A stretch of DNA of 64,000 nucleotides from Balneola sp. GTDB lineage: Bacteria > Bacteroidota > Rhodothermia > Balneolales > Balneolaceae. Shown here piece by piece: positions 19,475 through 29,888 of this stretch (its first letter is position 1; the number at the start of each line of letters is the position of its first letter). The notes beneath the pieces are model-generated. The model saw nothing but the letters and a program-made list of their open reading frames with translations. It searched no databases and was not told where the DNA came from. The translations under genes were made by a program, and so were the position numbers. The stretch is taken from assembly GCA_002696035.1 (NCBI GenBank), contig NZQV01000010.1, positions 62,001-126,000 on the forward strand. The letters run 5' to 3'.

Positions 19475-21283
19475 ATGCGAATTTTTACGCTCATACTTAC
19501 TTCATTACTCCTTTTTTCCGGTTGCAGTCTTTTTAGAACTGCTGGCAATGAAATGGATCCATCATCCCAAAATTATCAGCAACAGGTGAACCCATTTCCG
19601 GTTTATGATGAAGCCGGTTCCCTGGTCGTATTTCCATTTCTTGGGGGCTTTAATGCACCCCGTCCTCAGTTTGTAGATATTGACGGTGATGGTGATCCTG
19701 ACCTGTTTGTACAGGAAAATACAGATGAGCTAAAGTTCTTTGAGTACACCGGCGAAGAGGCTGATTTTCCACTGGATTGGAGGACCAATAAATTTCAGGA
19801 TCTGGATATTGGCGAGTGGTTTCGTTTTGCAGATATGGATCAGGATGGAGATATGGACCTGATCACCGAGCAGCCCTACAGCTATATTCGGTATTACAGG
19901 AATGAAGGCAATTCCAAGGATCCGGAGTTCGTGCTGGCGGCCGATTCTCTCCGCGATGTAAATGGAGAGCCCATATTTTCGGACCGGCAGAACATCCCCA
20001 ACGTCACAGATATTGACGATAATGGCAACCTGGATCTGTTCATTGGTCGGCTGGAAGGAACCCTGACCCGCTATGAATCAACAGGGCTGGACGAAGATGA
20101 TATCCCGCAGTTTGAGTTGGTTACCGAGCGATTTGAGAATATCGAGATCGTAAAACAATTTGGGACGTTGCACGGAGCCAATACCATGGCTTTCATGGAT
20201 ATAGATCAGGATGGCGATCAGGATATTTTTTGGGGTGATTTTTTTGAACCCAGTGTTTTATTGCTTGAAAATGAAGGCGATCCCACTGATCCCAACTTCC
20301 AGAGTGAACCACGCCCATTTCCCGCAAACGATCCCGTTCAAACCAGTGGCTACAACGCTCCGACACTAACCGATTGGGGCAATGACGGCGATGTAGACCT
20401 CTTTCTCGGTGTGTTGGGTGGAGCCTACAATGCCAACCAGACATTGGGCGAGAATTTCTACTTCTATGAACAACAGTCCAATGGCGATTTCGAGTTACAA
20501 ACCAGGCAATTTCTAAGCACGCTGGATGTAGGAAATGAAAGCATTCTCTCTACAGGAGATATGGACGGAGATGGCGACCTGGATCTGTTGCTGGCCAATA
20601 AGATCGACCCTAATAACCGAAATACCTCGATCGTTTATATTTACGAAAACCGCGGAAGTCAAAATGCCCCGGAATTTCATCAAACCGGCAGGCTTGAGTT
20701 GCCTGAATCCTATCATTATGCACCTGAACTGAGTGATCTCAACGGTGATGGTTTGGACGACCTGCTGCTTGGTCGCTGGCGGGGTGGGGTGGCCTATTAT
20801 CAAAATACCGGTAATGGATTTGAACTTATTGAGGAAACCCTTTTGGAATTACCCAGGGGGAGTAATGCCGTTCCCAAACTAGCAGATTTGGATACTGACG
20901 GTGACCTTGATCTGCTGCTGGGAAGTTCAGGTGGAAGTGTGGTGTACTTCGAAAATACAGGAACTTCGACTGAGCCAAATTTTGAATTGGTAGAAAATGC
21001 TTTTGAGGGAGTGGAAGTAGGACACAGGAGCGCGCCCTCTTTTTATGACGTGGATGCGGATGGAGATCTGGATCTGTTTATGGGTTCCAAAGTGGATGGG
21101 ATCATCTTTTTCAGGAACACAGGTACGCCTGAAAATCCCGTATTCGAAAAGGATGAATTGCCGATATCAGTCAGGGTTACCCAATTCAGTACTCCACATT
21201 TTACTGATCTGGATGGAAATGGCATTCCGGAATTTCTTTCAGGAAACAAGGAAGGTGGAATATTCTATTTCAGCCGGAAATAA
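19475..21283 (+). CDS. FG-GAP/VCBS-repeat lipoprotein
   Basis: 602 residues. The start is a lipoprotein signal with lipobox 'LFSGC' (Cys about 17). The rest is a run of calcium-loop FG-GAP/VCBS repeats of the form 'FVDIDGDGDPDLFV', 'FADMDQDGDMDLIT' and 'LADLDTDGDLDLLLGSSGG', at least eight of them, likely an integrin-alpha-like propeller. It is presumably held on the outer membrane and may bind carbohydrate or protein. It lies 24 bases after the YncE-like gene. Confidence 0.82.
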   Translation: MRIFTLILTSLLLFSGCSLFRTAGNEMDPSSQNYQQQVNPFPVYDEAGSLVVFPFLGGFNAPRPQFVDIDGDGDPDLFVQENTDELKFFEYTGEEADFPLDWRTNKFQDLDIGEWFRFADMDQDGDMDLITEQPYSYIRYYRNEGNSKDPEFVLAADSLRDVNGEPIFSDRQNIPNVTDIDDNGNLDLFIGRLEGTLTRYESTGLDEDDIPQFELVTERFENIEIVKQFGTLHGANTMAFMDIDQDGDQDIFWGDFFEPSVLLLENEGDPTDPNFQSEPRPFPANDPVQTSGYNAPTLTDWGNDGDVDLFLGVLGGAYNANQTLGENFYFYEQQSNGDFELQTRQFLSTLDVGNESILSTGDMDGDGDLDLLLANKIDPNNRNTSIVYIYENRGSQNAPEFHQTGRLELPESYHYAPELSDLNGDGLDDLLLGRWRGGVAYYQNTGNGFELIEETLLELPRGSNAVPKLADLDTDGDLDLLLGSSGGSVVYFENTGTSTEPNFELVENAFEGVEVGHRSAPSFYDVDADGDLDLFMGSKVDGIIFFRNTGTPENPVFEKDELPISVRVTQFSTPHFTDLDGNGIPEFLSGNKEGGIFYFSRK

Positions 21284-21322
21284 AGAGAGATTTTACTTTT
21301 AAATGAACCGGAACAAAACACA

Positions 21323-22534
21323 TTAATCTTTTGAAATATTAAAGTGCAACTTCGGGCTATATTTTCCATCTAAATATTCAGATGAATAAAAGGTAGCGTC
21401 GATGGCACCAAGGGGCCGAATAAGTAGTCCTTTTGAGGTTCCCTCTATCAGGCGTTGCATCACAGGCCTCGACAGGGTGATGAAGGTTTTGCCTCCTTGT
21501 TCTTCGGTAACTTCGGCATCAAAGATCATTTGAGGGTTAAAAACGGCAGATAGCTTTTTACCTTGTGTGATAGTGTTGAAAGTCACCTCTGTCTGATTCC
21601 AATCCTCATCGCCGCCTAAAATTTCAATGACCCGTACTTTGTTAAATTCCATCCCAAGATCTTCCCCATATACTTCGGAGTAGTTCCCACCTCTAACAAC
21701 TGATTGGGTGGTTAGTTCAAGTATTCCTGCACCTTGAACTTTTTGATCCTCAAGTTCGCTCAATGCCCACCGCAAAATGCCCCATTGGTCGGATTGAACC
21801 GCAAGTACGTTTGCATATCCATCCTCTTGTTTGATGTGCATGTCATTAAAGTTCACATCCGGGAAATTGGTATGTATGATCGCATCATGGTCCACTTCAA
21901 GGTGATGTGAGAATGTCTCAGGTTTAGGAACGGTTGGATGATAAGGAAGTGGTTCCCCTTTGTCGGGACCGACCTGCTTCACGTTAACAATGTCGGCACG
22001 ATAATAGGCAACATCCACATGATATTGCTCCGGACCCCAGTCTGTAACACCAAGTTGCACGAATAAAGAATCACCCGGAATGACATCCAGGTCTTGGGTC
22101 GTCATGCTGATGATGTGCCAATCTGTGGTATCGGCAATGTCATATTCCATCAGGTGTTTATGAAAATCGGTAGTTCGTTGGGTGTTGATCATAAAATTGA
22201 TGCGCCGAGGAGCATCACTTACCCGTACTTTCGCCTCGATCCGTAACTCGTGATCTTTGTCTTTCAGTTTTGAAAGATCCAGGGCAGGGGCCACGTTTCG
22301 TTTGATGATAGCCCACCATACATTGTGTTGGTCATTGGAAGCATCCACAGAAATACGGGCAAAGTCATCTTTGGGGGTGAAATTCATGGAGGTATTGCCA
22401 TCTCCGGTAAAAAAAGACCACTCATTGACATTGTCATCGGTAAATTCATCAACGAACTGGGCCTGGCAAAAAACCGGTGCCACCAAAAATACTATCAGTA
22501 AGTACAGACTTGATGTTGAGATCTTGTTATTCAT
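21323..22534 (-). CDS. secreted carbohydrate-locus protein, DNRLRE-like C-terminus
   Basis: 403 residues from the ATG at 22534, two bases after the stop of the upstream apiosidase-like gene. A signal peptide ends near 'CQAQ'. Residues about 28-180 form a beta-sandwich resembling carbohydrate-binding modules ('FVDEFTDDNVNEWSFFTGDG'). Residues about 210-400 resemble DNRLRE/disaggregatase-related domains, ending 'FYSSEYLDGKYSPKLHFNIS'. I see no catalytic signature. Tight linkage with the glycoside hydrolase suggests it helps bind or process the same glycan. Confidence 0.55.
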   Translation of the reverse strand: MNNKISTSSLYLLIVFLVAPVFCQAQFVDEFTDDNVNEWSFFTGDGNTSMNFTPKDDFARISVDASNDQHNVWWAIIKRNVAPALDLSKLKDKDHELRIEAKVRVSDAPRRINFMINTQRTTDFHKHLMEYDIADTTDWHIISMTTQDLDVIPGDSLFVQLGVTDWGPEQYHVDVAYYRADIVNVKQVGPDKGEPLPYHPTVPKPETFSHHLEVDHDAIIHTNFPDVNFNDMHIKQEDGYANVLAVQSDQWGILRWALSELEDQKVQGAGILELTTQSVVRGGNYSEVYGEDLGMEFNKVRVIEILGGDEDWNQTEVTFNTITQGKKLSAVFNPQMIFDAEVTEEQGGKTFITLSRPVMQRLIEGTSKGLLIRPLGAIDATFYSSEYLDGKYSPKLHFNISKD

Positions 22535-22536
22535 GA

Positions 22537-24474
22537 TCAATTATCCGCTACAATTTTAGCGGCCCAGTCGGGGGATGATCTTTCTCCCTCTCCGGGAAAA
22601 TGGGGTAATACAAGAGTGCCTTCCGCATCAGATGTCAGACTCAATTTCTCTTTCCAATCACCGGTTATCGGATCATACCATTGAAAAATATATTCAGTGT
22701 CCGGGTTAAAATTATGAAGTGAGGGAAGGACAGACTCGTTTTCGAAATAGAGAAAAGCGAGATCGGCTTCAGGGGTTCGCATCATATACGACCAGCCATC
22801 CAATCCATCTTTGGGAGCGTCAGGCGCTGTATGGGGGTGAACATCTGTACGGGCTAATTCCAGCTGCTGATAATCATCTCCCTCCGATAACATAAAAGCT
22901 TCAAGATGCCGCATATAGTTAGCTGATTCATATTTAAAAGCATCCCAGATATGAGGTCGTGCGCCCTCGGGTTCGCCTGTTGTGGTAATGTCGTAAGCTG
23001 CGGTTCCATGGACATGACCGGATAGTCCACCGGATAGAACAGAGCCATACATCTGTGCACGGGCAAAATAGTTGTCGCGATCTGAATTGGCTGGTGGACG
23101 TTCCCCTCCCGGCATATTGATCTCGTGATCCCAACCGGTGTAATACGGCTCAAAATTGATCACCGGATATTGAGGCTCCAACCTAAAAATGGTCTCCAGG
23201 GAATCAGCGACGCGATGGTCACGTGGTTTGTTGCCTACGCTATGCATATTCAGCCAGGGCACTTCATCGGCATGACCAAATTGCTCGTAAGTAGAATTGT
23301 TGATCAGTACCGTGACCGGCTGTCCAAAAGGCATGGGACCATATTTTTCCAGATGATAGGTAAGGGCTTCATTGAATTCATCGGCCGTTAGGCTGAAATC
23401 CTCAGGAATCCAGTCGAGGTGGATGGTGCTAAAAATAAAATTGTAGGCTCCATATCGTGCAACCAGGTATTGAACATATCGGGCAAATGTTTCATTGAAA
23501 TCAAAGTAGGCATCCCAGGAGGGTCCTACATCTCTCCGTACCGTTTCAAGTAAAGGCACAAGTCCCTGCTCAGACAAGTATTCCATTTTGTTATCCAGGC
23601 TCTGGAAATACTCCGGATTGATCCGGTTAAAATTTGATACATCCTCGTGCTCTTTCGACATTTCAAACGGCAGATGGCCATATTCATCCCGCATGTTTTT
23701 AGCTGTGAGCGTGCCCCAGTAACTGTCACCGCCGGAGGCATCTACACCAGGACCGTCAGCCACATCGTAGCCGAATTTCTCCCACGCATTTCTCAGGTAA
23801 ATACCGTTGGAGTCGGCGTAAGTGCTGGGGTTTACATCCGAGTCCCAGTTGGGAAAGGCAGCTATCATACTCACCGAGTTGAAACCCTGATTTTTACGAT
23901 AAACAACCGCATCCTCGAATCCCATGCCCGGGCCGGGTTCATATGTTTCGGAGGTCTCAGCATTACGGAAAGGAAGTCTCCAGGTCGCTCCGGCCAGCCA
24001 GGTATCGCCCACCATAAAATAAGGGGTTCCGTCAGCGTATTGCAGGGCGTGTCCGTTGGGTGTGGCTCTGATAAATCCACGCCGCACCGGGTTTTCCTTT
24101 ATTTCAGCTTCGGTCCATTTTTCAGCGGTGAACACTCCGGATTTATTGTTGAGGCCTTCATCAGCTGGTTGGTTTGAACCACTTTCCCAGCGCCATTCCC
24201 CGGGTTTTGTGGCCACAATACGTACTTTAAAAGTATTCCCGCCATCCCAAAAACCATACACCCGTTTCTTAAAATCCGGTCCTTCGAGTTCTACCCAACA
24301 GGTGACTTCGGTATAAGGATTCTCATAATCCTCCGAAGCTTGTAAAGTGATCTCCTGCATCTCCCAGGGGTGTATTTGGGAAGAGTTTTGAGCCTGTATC
24401 GGAAGTCCCAATACAAAGAATAGCAGTCCGGTTATTACCAGGGTTTTAGGATAGAAGTGTGTAAAAAAGGTCAT
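22537..24474 (-). CDS. secreted apiosidase-like glycoside hydrolase (DUF5060-DUF4038-type)
   Basis: 645 residues with a signal peptide. A DUF5060-like beta domain covers about 30-115 ('VYGFWDGGNTFKVRIVATKP'). An apiosidase-like (DUF4038, GH140-related) TIM barrel covers about 125-520 ('GTPYFMVGDTWLAGATWRLP', 'FNSVSMIAAFPNWD', 'INFEPYYTGWDHE', the last including a likely catalytic Glu). A C-terminal collagen-binding-like beta domain (about 550-640) ends the chain. GH140 enzymes remove apiose from rhamnogalacturonan-II, but the wider family has mixed specificities, so the substrate is open. It is the first gene of a two-gene operon. Confidence 0.72.
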   Translation of the reverse strand: MTFFTHFYPKTLVITGLLFFVLGLPIQAQNSSQIHPWEMQEITLQASEDYENPYTEVTCWVELEGPDFKKRVYGFWDGGNTFKVRIVATKPGEWRWESGSNQPADEGLNNKSGVFTAEKWTEAEIKENPVRRGFIRATPNGHALQYADGTPYFMVGDTWLAGATWRLPFRNAETSETYEPGPGMGFEDAVVYRKNQGFNSVSMIAAFPNWDSDVNPSTYADSNGIYLRNAWEKFGYDVADGPGVDASGGDSYWGTLTAKNMRDEYGHLPFEMSKEHEDVSNFNRINPEYFQSLDNKMEYLSEQGLVPLLETVRRDVGPSWDAYFDFNETFARYVQYLVARYGAYNFIFSTIHLDWIPEDFSLTADEFNEALTYHLEKYGPMPFGQPVTVLINNSTYEQFGHADEVPWLNMHSVGNKPRDHRVADSLETIFRLEPQYPVINFEPYYTGWDHEINMPGGERPPANSDRDNYFARAQMYGSVLSGGLSGHVHGTAAYDITTTGEPEGARPHIWDAFKYESANYMRHLEAFMLSEGDDYQQLELARTDVHPHTAPDAPKDGLDGWSYMMRTPEADLAFLYFENESVLPSLHNFNPDTEYIFQWYDPITGDWKEKLSLTSDAEGTLVLPHFPGEGERSSPDWAAKIVADN

Positions 24475-24666
24475 AGTAGTTCAAGAAATAGTGGATCTGA
24501 ATTTATGTTCTGTTAAAGTGAGGAAAAGAAGTAATTTCTACAAATCCAGAGTTTCGTTTTTTACAAATGAAATTTTATTAGATGATGATCTCTTCCTTTC
24601 ATAAAACATTCACATCATGCCCGTATCTATTTGGCGGTCGCAAATAAGGGCCATACCAAATATTTA

Positions 24667-26148
24667 ATGGATATTTTTATGAAAAATCGTTGGCTTATTG
24701 CGGCTTCGGCTGTGGGTATTCACATCTCAATTGGTTCGGTATATGCCTACAGTGCCTGGAAAATGCCATTGGAGAATACTTTTGGCTGGTCATCTACCGA
24801 TACTTCCATTGCTTTTAGTATTGCCATTTTTGTATTGGGATTATCAGCCGCATTCCTGGGAAGATTTATTGAGCGACACGGTCCTTCCAAAGGAGGATTA
24901 CTGTCGGCTGCCTTTTTCACGGTCGGTCTGTTCGGTTCAGCCCTGGCCATTTATTTGGAAAGTCTGTGGTTGTTCTATCTGTTCTTTGGAGTGATAAGCG
25001 GAATTGGGCTGGGACTTGGATATATATCTCCCGTTTCTACCTTGGTTAAATGGTTTCCGGATAGAAGAGGACTGGCAACTGGTTTAGCCATCATGGGATT
25101 TGGATTTGGGGGATTGGTGTGTGCCCATTTGATCGATGTCTTCAATCCTGCCAAAGCCGAACTGGTACTCCCTAAAGAAATTGCCGTAAATGAATATGTG
25201 GACCTAAGGCACACCAATCCCGAACAAGCAGACGCAATGTTAGCGGGCGTTCCTGACTTCTACGATTTCAAAGAAAACGAAGCGGAACTTCTGGAACTAC
25301 AAAGAGCAGGCGAGGAAGAAAGCGAAGCCTATTTGCAACTGGAAGAAGTCATTTCACCCTTCCGGACCGTTGTTTTATATGACAAATCGTCCATCGTGAC
25401 CGCATTTCTGGCTCTTGGTATTATTTATCTGGTGGTAATGCTTCCGAGCGCTTTATACATAGCTCCGCCACCGCCTGATTACGGAGAGCAATTTTTTAAG
25501 GAGGGGAGCACATCTGAAAAACAAAAGATGATCAATGTACCGGATGTAACCGCCTTTGAAGCTTTGAAAACACCGGGCTTCTATGGACTCTGGATCATGT
25601 TATTCATCAATGTTGCGTGCGGTATTGCCGTGATTGCAACGGCCAAGAAAATGGGGTACGAGATGGTCCGTCTTTCGGTAGGGATGTCGAGCCTGCTGGT
25701 GATGGGTATTTCACTGTTCAACGGTTTCGGTCGGATTCTCTGGGCTTCTTTTTCGGATTATATCGGTCGCGCTAACACTTATGTGGCCTTTTTTGTGATA
25801 CAGATCATAGCCTTTCCTTTACTGGCCAATCTTACCACACAACCCATTCTGTTTATGATCGTCACATTTGTGATCCTGACTTGCTACGGAGGTGGTTTCG
25901 CCAGTATTCCCGCTTACATCAGCGATCTGTTTGGGTTGAAAGAAATGCCCACTATTCACGGGTTTATTCTAACGGCCTGGTCGCTGGCGGGAATCGTGGG
26001 CCCACTCCTGAATGCCTACGTCTATGAGCAGACCAAGAGTTACCAACAGAGCCTATATATATTTGGCGGAGCTTTTGTCCTTGCACTGATGGTATCACTG
26101 CTCATGAAGATCGAGATAAAGCGGGTTCGTGAAAAAGCAGTGGCGTGA
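24667..26148 (+). CDS. OFA-family MFS transporter, probable formate/oxalate-type carrier
   Basis: About 493 residues from the ATG at 24667; the ATG at 24679 ([13 protein letters not shown]) is equally good, and an in-frame TTG at 24631 would add an unlikely polar tail. Twelve membrane helices are visible. Motifs typical of the oxalate:formate antiporter family include '[19 protein letters not shown]' and '[20 protein letters not shown]'. A roughly 100-residue acidic hydrophilic loop separates helix 6 from helix 7. Because pflB and pflA follow, formate export or anion exchange is a natural inference, though OFA carriers also move other carboxylates. Confidence 0.78.
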   Translation: MDIFMKNRWLIAASAVGIHISIGSVYAYSAWKMPLENTFGWSSTDTSIAFSIAIFVLGLSAAFLGRFIERHGPSKGGLLSAAFFTVGLFGSALAIYLESLWLFYLFFGVISGIGLGLGYISPVSTLVKWFPDRRGLATGLAIMGFGFGGLVCAHLIDVFNPAKAELVLPKEIAVNEYVDLRHTNPEQADAMLAGVPDFYDFKENEAELLELQRAGEEESEAYLQLEEVISPFRTVVLYDKSSIVTAFLALGIIYLVVMLPSALYIAPPPPDYGEQFFKEGSTSEKQKMINVPDVTAFEALKTPGFYGLWIMLFINVACGIAVIATAKKMGYEMVRLSVGMSSLLVMGISLFNGFGRILWASFSDYIGRANTYVAFFVIQIIAFPLLANLTTQPILFMIVTFVILTCYGGGFASIPAYISDLFGLKEMPTIHGFILTAWSLAGIVGPLLNAYVYEQTKSYQQSLYIFGGAFVLALMVSLLMKIEIKRVREKAVA

Positions 26149-26535
26149 AGTTAGCTCTTGGTTGTTACCTCTCCGCTCTGGAAAAGTCTCAGAATAAAAG
26201 TTTAATGATTGCTATAGGGTGATTTTTAAGTTCCATTTATTTCAGAAAAGGAGAGAGTAAAAGGGCACGAAATTTTGTAAGCGCTTTTTTAGTGAATAGG
26301 CTTGAATTACTGCTTGGCCTTATAAAATAATCCGCAATATTACCTCAATGTTAACTTATTTGCTCTAAAGCTGATATCACCAAAAATTTATAAGTCCTTC
26401 ACACTTCGGTATTACGTTTGAGATAACAGAAATCGAAGGATTTCATAAGGCAACAGGCGTTCTTCGGTTCGATTAATTTATGCCGAGCTATCGGTAATCC
26501 ATACATCATAAATGCCGTTATAAAAACCAACTATT
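26149..26535 (+). promoter_or_regulatory. pflB upstream region with a candidate promoter and operator dyad
   Basis: 387 bases without a gene. TACGTTTG at 26413-26420 matches the -7 consensus TAnnTTTG (no TTTG 19-21 bases upstream). A perfect dyad GAAATC-GAAG-GATTTC (26429-26444) starts 8 bases later, where the transcript would begin, so it could be an operator or a 5' hairpin. TGTAAGCGCTT at 26276-26286 resembles half of a LacI-type operator. I looked for an FNR box (TTGATnnnnATCAA) and found none. Confidence 0.3.
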
Positions 26536-28812
26536 ATGAAAACGATCGACCAAAATCCCACCTTACCATTTTTGTCAGACGAAACCCCATTCTATTACCG
26601 CGCTTTTATTCCCGGGATATGGAATACAGAAATTGAAGTAAGGGATTTCATCCAAAAAAACTATACCCCGTATGATGGGGATTCATCCTTTCTGAATGGC
26701 CCAACAGATACTACAAAATTGTTGTGGCAGCAGGTACTGAATTTGATGATCAAAGAACAAAAAGAGGGCGTGTTGGATGCCGATAATGAGCTGGTATCGT
26801 CCATCGTTTCGCACGGTCCGGGCTATATAGATGAAGAATTAGAACGAGTAGTAGGTTTACAGACCGATGCTCCGCTCAAACGATCTATGATGCCTTTTGG
26901 GGGCATCCGCATGGCAAGGAAAGCATTAGAAAGTCACGGATTCGATTTCTCTGAAAAAACACAGGAAGCCTTTGATGCCATCCGTAAAACTCATAACGAT
27001 GGCGTTTTTGATGCATATACGGCCGAAATACGAAATTGCCGTTCTTCCGGAATTATTACCGGTCTGCCTGATGCCTATGCCCGTGGCCGTATTATTGGGG
27101 ATTACCGCCGGGTAGCCCTTTACGGACTTGATCGATTACTTGAAGACAAAATAGAGCAGCTTGATTCTCTTGAGATCCATAACCTGGATGAAGAAACCAT
27201 TCGTCTGCGTGAGGAATTGAATGAGCAAATTCGGTCACTGGAAGAGTTGAAGCAAATGGCCACCAGTTATGGCTTCGATATTTCTGAACCCGCCAAGAAT
27301 GCCACCGAAGCCGTTCAGTGGCTGTATTTTGGATACCTGGCCGCGGTGAAAGAGCAAAACGGTGCAGCTATGTCCTTCGGTCGCGTTTCCACCTTCCTGG
27401 ATATTTACATTGAGCGCGATCTGGAAGAGGGCACTCTTTCTGAAGCCGAAGCTCAGGAACTGATCGATCACCTGGTGATGAAATTACGGATGGTTCGCTT
27501 TATGCGTCCGCCTGAGTATGATGAATTATTCTCCGGCGATCCTACCTGGGTTACCGAAGTGATTGGTGGTATGGGTTTGGATGGCCGGTCTATGGTTTCC
27601 AAAACTTCATTCCGATTCCTCCAAACCTTGCACAATTTAGGTCCAGCGCCCGAGCCAAATTTAACCGTGCTGTGGTCAGAAAATCTTCCGGACGGATTCA
27701 AGCAGTTCTGCGTGGATACCTCCATAGAAACTTCATCCTTACAGTACGAAAATGATGATCTGATGCGTGGCTACTGGGGTGATGATTATGGAATCGCCTG
27801 CTGTGTTTCGGCGATGAAGATCGGGAAGCAGATGCAGTTCTTTGGTGCACGGGCGAACCTTGCCAAAACCTTACTATACGCCATCAACGGCGGTAAAGAT
27901 GAGATTTCCGGTGAGCAAATAGGCCCGGAATTTGCACCTATCACCGGCGACAAGCTCACCTACGAAGAACTGATGCCTAAGTTTGACGGCATGATGGAGT
28001 GGCTGGCAGCTACCTATATGAATGCGTTGAACGTGATCCACTTTATGCACGATAAATACTACTACGAAAGACTCGAAATGGCGTTGCACGACCGAGATGT
28101 ATTCCGCACCATGGCGTGTGGAATTGCAGGACTTTCGGTTGTAGCGGATTCCCTGAGTGCCTGTAAATTTGCTGACGTTCGGATCATTCGGGATGAACGC
28201 GGATTAGCCACCGATTTCGAAACAACCGGAGACTTCCCGGTGTTCGGCAACGATGACGACCGTGTAGATACCATTGCCCGCGATCTGGTTAAAACCTTTA
28301 TGAGCAAGCTCAAAAAGCAGCCTTCATATCGAAACTCAGTACCAACACAATCCCTTCTTACTATCACTTCAAACGTAGTGTACGGCAACAAAACCGGTAA
28401 CACTCCGGATGGCCGTAAGAAAGGCGAACCATTTGGTCCGGGAGCAAACCCGATGCATGGTAGAGACAAGAATGGAGCTGTAGCAAGTATGCGATCTGTG
28501 GCTAAACTGCCCTACGAATATGCTCAGGATGGAATCTCCTACACCTTCTCCATCGTTCCCGGTGCGCTGGGACGAACCGAAGAAGATCGCGTAGAAAACA
28601 TGGTGAACCTGTTGGATGGTTATTTTAACGAAGGCGGACATCACATCAACGTTAATGTATTCAACAAGGAAACGCTGGTAGATGCCATGGAACATCCAGA
28701 AAAATATCCGCAACTCACGATTCGGGTATCAGGATATGCGGTCAATTTCAATAAGTTGACCAAAGAACAGCAGATGGATGTAATTACGCGGACCTTCCAC
28801 GAAAGCAACTGA
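26536..28812 (+). CDS. pflB: formate C-acetyltransferase (pyruvate formate-lyase)
   Basis: 758 residues, the E. coli PflB length. The catalytic cysteine pair is C422-C423 in '[19 protein letters not shown]', and the glycyl radical is G733 in '[17 protein letters not shown]'. '[20 protein letters not shown]' is conserved near residue 167. The enzyme cleaves pyruvate with CoA into acetyl-CoA and formate under anoxic conditions. It is flanked by an OFA carrier upstream and its activase downstream; a terminator hairpin lies between pflB and pflA. All key residues rule out the glycerol dehydratase and choline lyase relatives. Confidence 0.96.
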   Translation: MKTIDQNPTLPFLSDETPFYYRAFIPGIWNTEIEVRDFIQKNYTPYDGDSSFLNGPTDTTKLLWQQVLNLMIKEQKEGVLDADNELVSSIVSHGPGYIDEELERVVGLQTDAPLKRSMMPFGGIRMARKALESHGFDFSEKTQEAFDAIRKTHNDGVFDAYTAEIRNCRSSGIITGLPDAYARGRIIGDYRRVALYGLDRLLEDKIEQLDSLEIHNLDEETIRLREELNEQIRSLEELKQMATSYGFDISEPAKNATEAVQWLYFGYLAAVKEQNGAAMSFGRVSTFLDIYIERDLEEGTLSEAEAQELIDHLVMKLRMVRFMRPPEYDELFSGDPTWVTEVIGGMGLDGRSMVSKTSFRFLQTLHNLGPAPEPNLTVLWSENLPDGFKQFCVDTSIETSSLQYENDDLMRGYWGDDYGIACCVSAMKIGKQMQFFGARANLAKTLLYAINGGKDEISGEQIGPEFAPITGDKLTYEELMPKFDGMMEWLAATYMNALNVIHFMHDKYYYERLEMALHDRDVFRTMACGIAGLSVVADSLSACKFADVRIIRDERGLATDFETTGDFPVFGNDDDRVDTIARDLVKTFMSKLKKQPSYRNSVPTQSLLTITSNVVYGNKTGNTPDGRKKGEPFGPGANPMHGRDKNGAVASMRSVAKLPYEYAQDGISYTFSIVPGALGRTEEDRVENMVNLLDGYFNEGGHHINVNVFNKETLVDAMEHPEKYPQLTIRVSGYAVNFNKLTKEQQMDVITRTFHESN

Positions 28813-28859
28813 TAATTGCAGAGAAGATATAAAATCAATCACTAGAGAAGTAGCTTGAG

Positions 28860-28897
28860 GGGAGTACTTGCAATTTAATAGCAGTGCTCCCTTTTTT
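28860..28897 (+). terminator. intrinsic terminator or attenuator between pflB and pflA
   Basis: GGGAGTACTTGC (28860-28871) pairs with GCAGTGCTCCC (28881-28891) with one G-U pair and one bulge, and six T follow. It ends four bases before the pflA ribosome site, so pflA would be read mainly by read-through. Confidence 0.75.
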
Positions 28898-28913
28898 AAA
28901 AGAGGATAAGAAG

Positions 28914-29648
28914 ATGGAGAATGTAACCGGATATCTGCATTCAGTAGAAACCGCGGGAACTTTAGATGGTCCCGGAGTCCGCCGAGTATTATTCTTAAAT
29001 GGATGCCCGCTTAAATGTGTGTATTGCCACAATCCAGATACACGTCGTTATAAAGGGGGATTACAAACGGATGCGTATACCGAACTTCGTGGAATTGCCA
29101 AACAGAAAGATATGCTTATTTCCATGAAAGGAGGCGTCACGCTTTCTGGGGGTGAACCGCTTTGGCAACCTGAGTTTGTGAAGACCATTTTTGAAGGTTC
29201 CAAAATGATGGGGTTACACACCGCATTGGATACCTCAGGATTCTTGGGCAAGAAAGCCGATGACGAATTACTATCCCTTACCGACCTGGTGCTACTCGAT
29301 ATCAAACACTTTGATCCCGAAGGCTATAAGAGAGTAACCGGCGTTGATCTGCAGCCGACCCTTGATTTTGCAGAACGCTTGGCTGAAATGAAGATCCCTG
29401 TATGGTTGCGCTTTGTGCTTGTCCCCGGCTATACCGACAATATGGAGGCCATCAGCAAGATGGCTGATTTTGCCCGCCGGCTGGGAAATGTGGAACGGGT
29501 TGAAGTCCTTCCTTTCCACAAAATGGGAGAATACAAATGGGAAGCCCTGGAAATGGATTACGAGCTGTTTGACATCCAGGAACCTACCCCAGAATTGGTC
29601 GCCATGACCAAAAATAAGTTCGAAGACCAAGGTATGCTGGTGTATTAA
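28914..29648 (+). CDS. pflA: pyruvate formate-lyase activating enzyme
   Basis: 244 residues from the ATG at 28914, chosen because AGAGG (28901-28905) sits 8 bases before it and the family begins at this point; an upstream GTG lies inside the terminator. The radical-SAM cluster cysteines are C31, C35 and C38 in 'NGCPLKCVYCHNPD', with the SAM-binding 'TLSGGEPLWQ' near residue 84. It uses SAM and an electron to place the glycyl radical on PflB G733. Length and motifs match E. coli PflA. Confidence 0.94.
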   Translation: MENVTGYLHSVETAGTLDGPGVRRVLFLNGCPLKCVYCHNPDTRRYKGGLQTDAYTELRGIAKQKDMLISMKGGVTLSGGEPLWQPEFVKTIFEGSKMMGLHTALDTSGFLGKKADDELLSLTDLVLLDIKHFDPEGYKRVTGVDLQPTLDFAERLAEMKIPVWLRFVLVPGYTDNMEAISKMADFARRLGNVERVEVLPFHKMGEYKWEALEMDYELFDIQEPTPELVAMTKNKFEDQGMLVY

Positions 29649-29888
29649 CATCACTAGAGTCGTTCAAAAAATATTAGCTGGTTTTACTTCTCTCAGTGCA
29701 ACGATCTGAAGTCTTCATTTTTCTCTCAAACCTTGGCAAATACTCTGCCAATATTCTGTTTGAATAATTGCGCTGAATAATGAACGAAAGTTCAGCATAT
29801 AAAAATATTCAGGTTGATTGGAACTTAGCCAGCCAAAAGTTTTCTTACAGAGTCCATTATATTTTACCTCAGCAAGAAATCGTAGAAT

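Noticed and set aside
24631-24666. TTG start for the OFA carrier
   Set aside because: It adds twelve polar residues before the first helix; ATGs at 24667 and 24679 fit the family better.
26149-26535. FNR box before pflB
   Set aside because: No TTGATnnnnATCAA-like sequence; CTGATATCAC near 26372 lacks the spacer.
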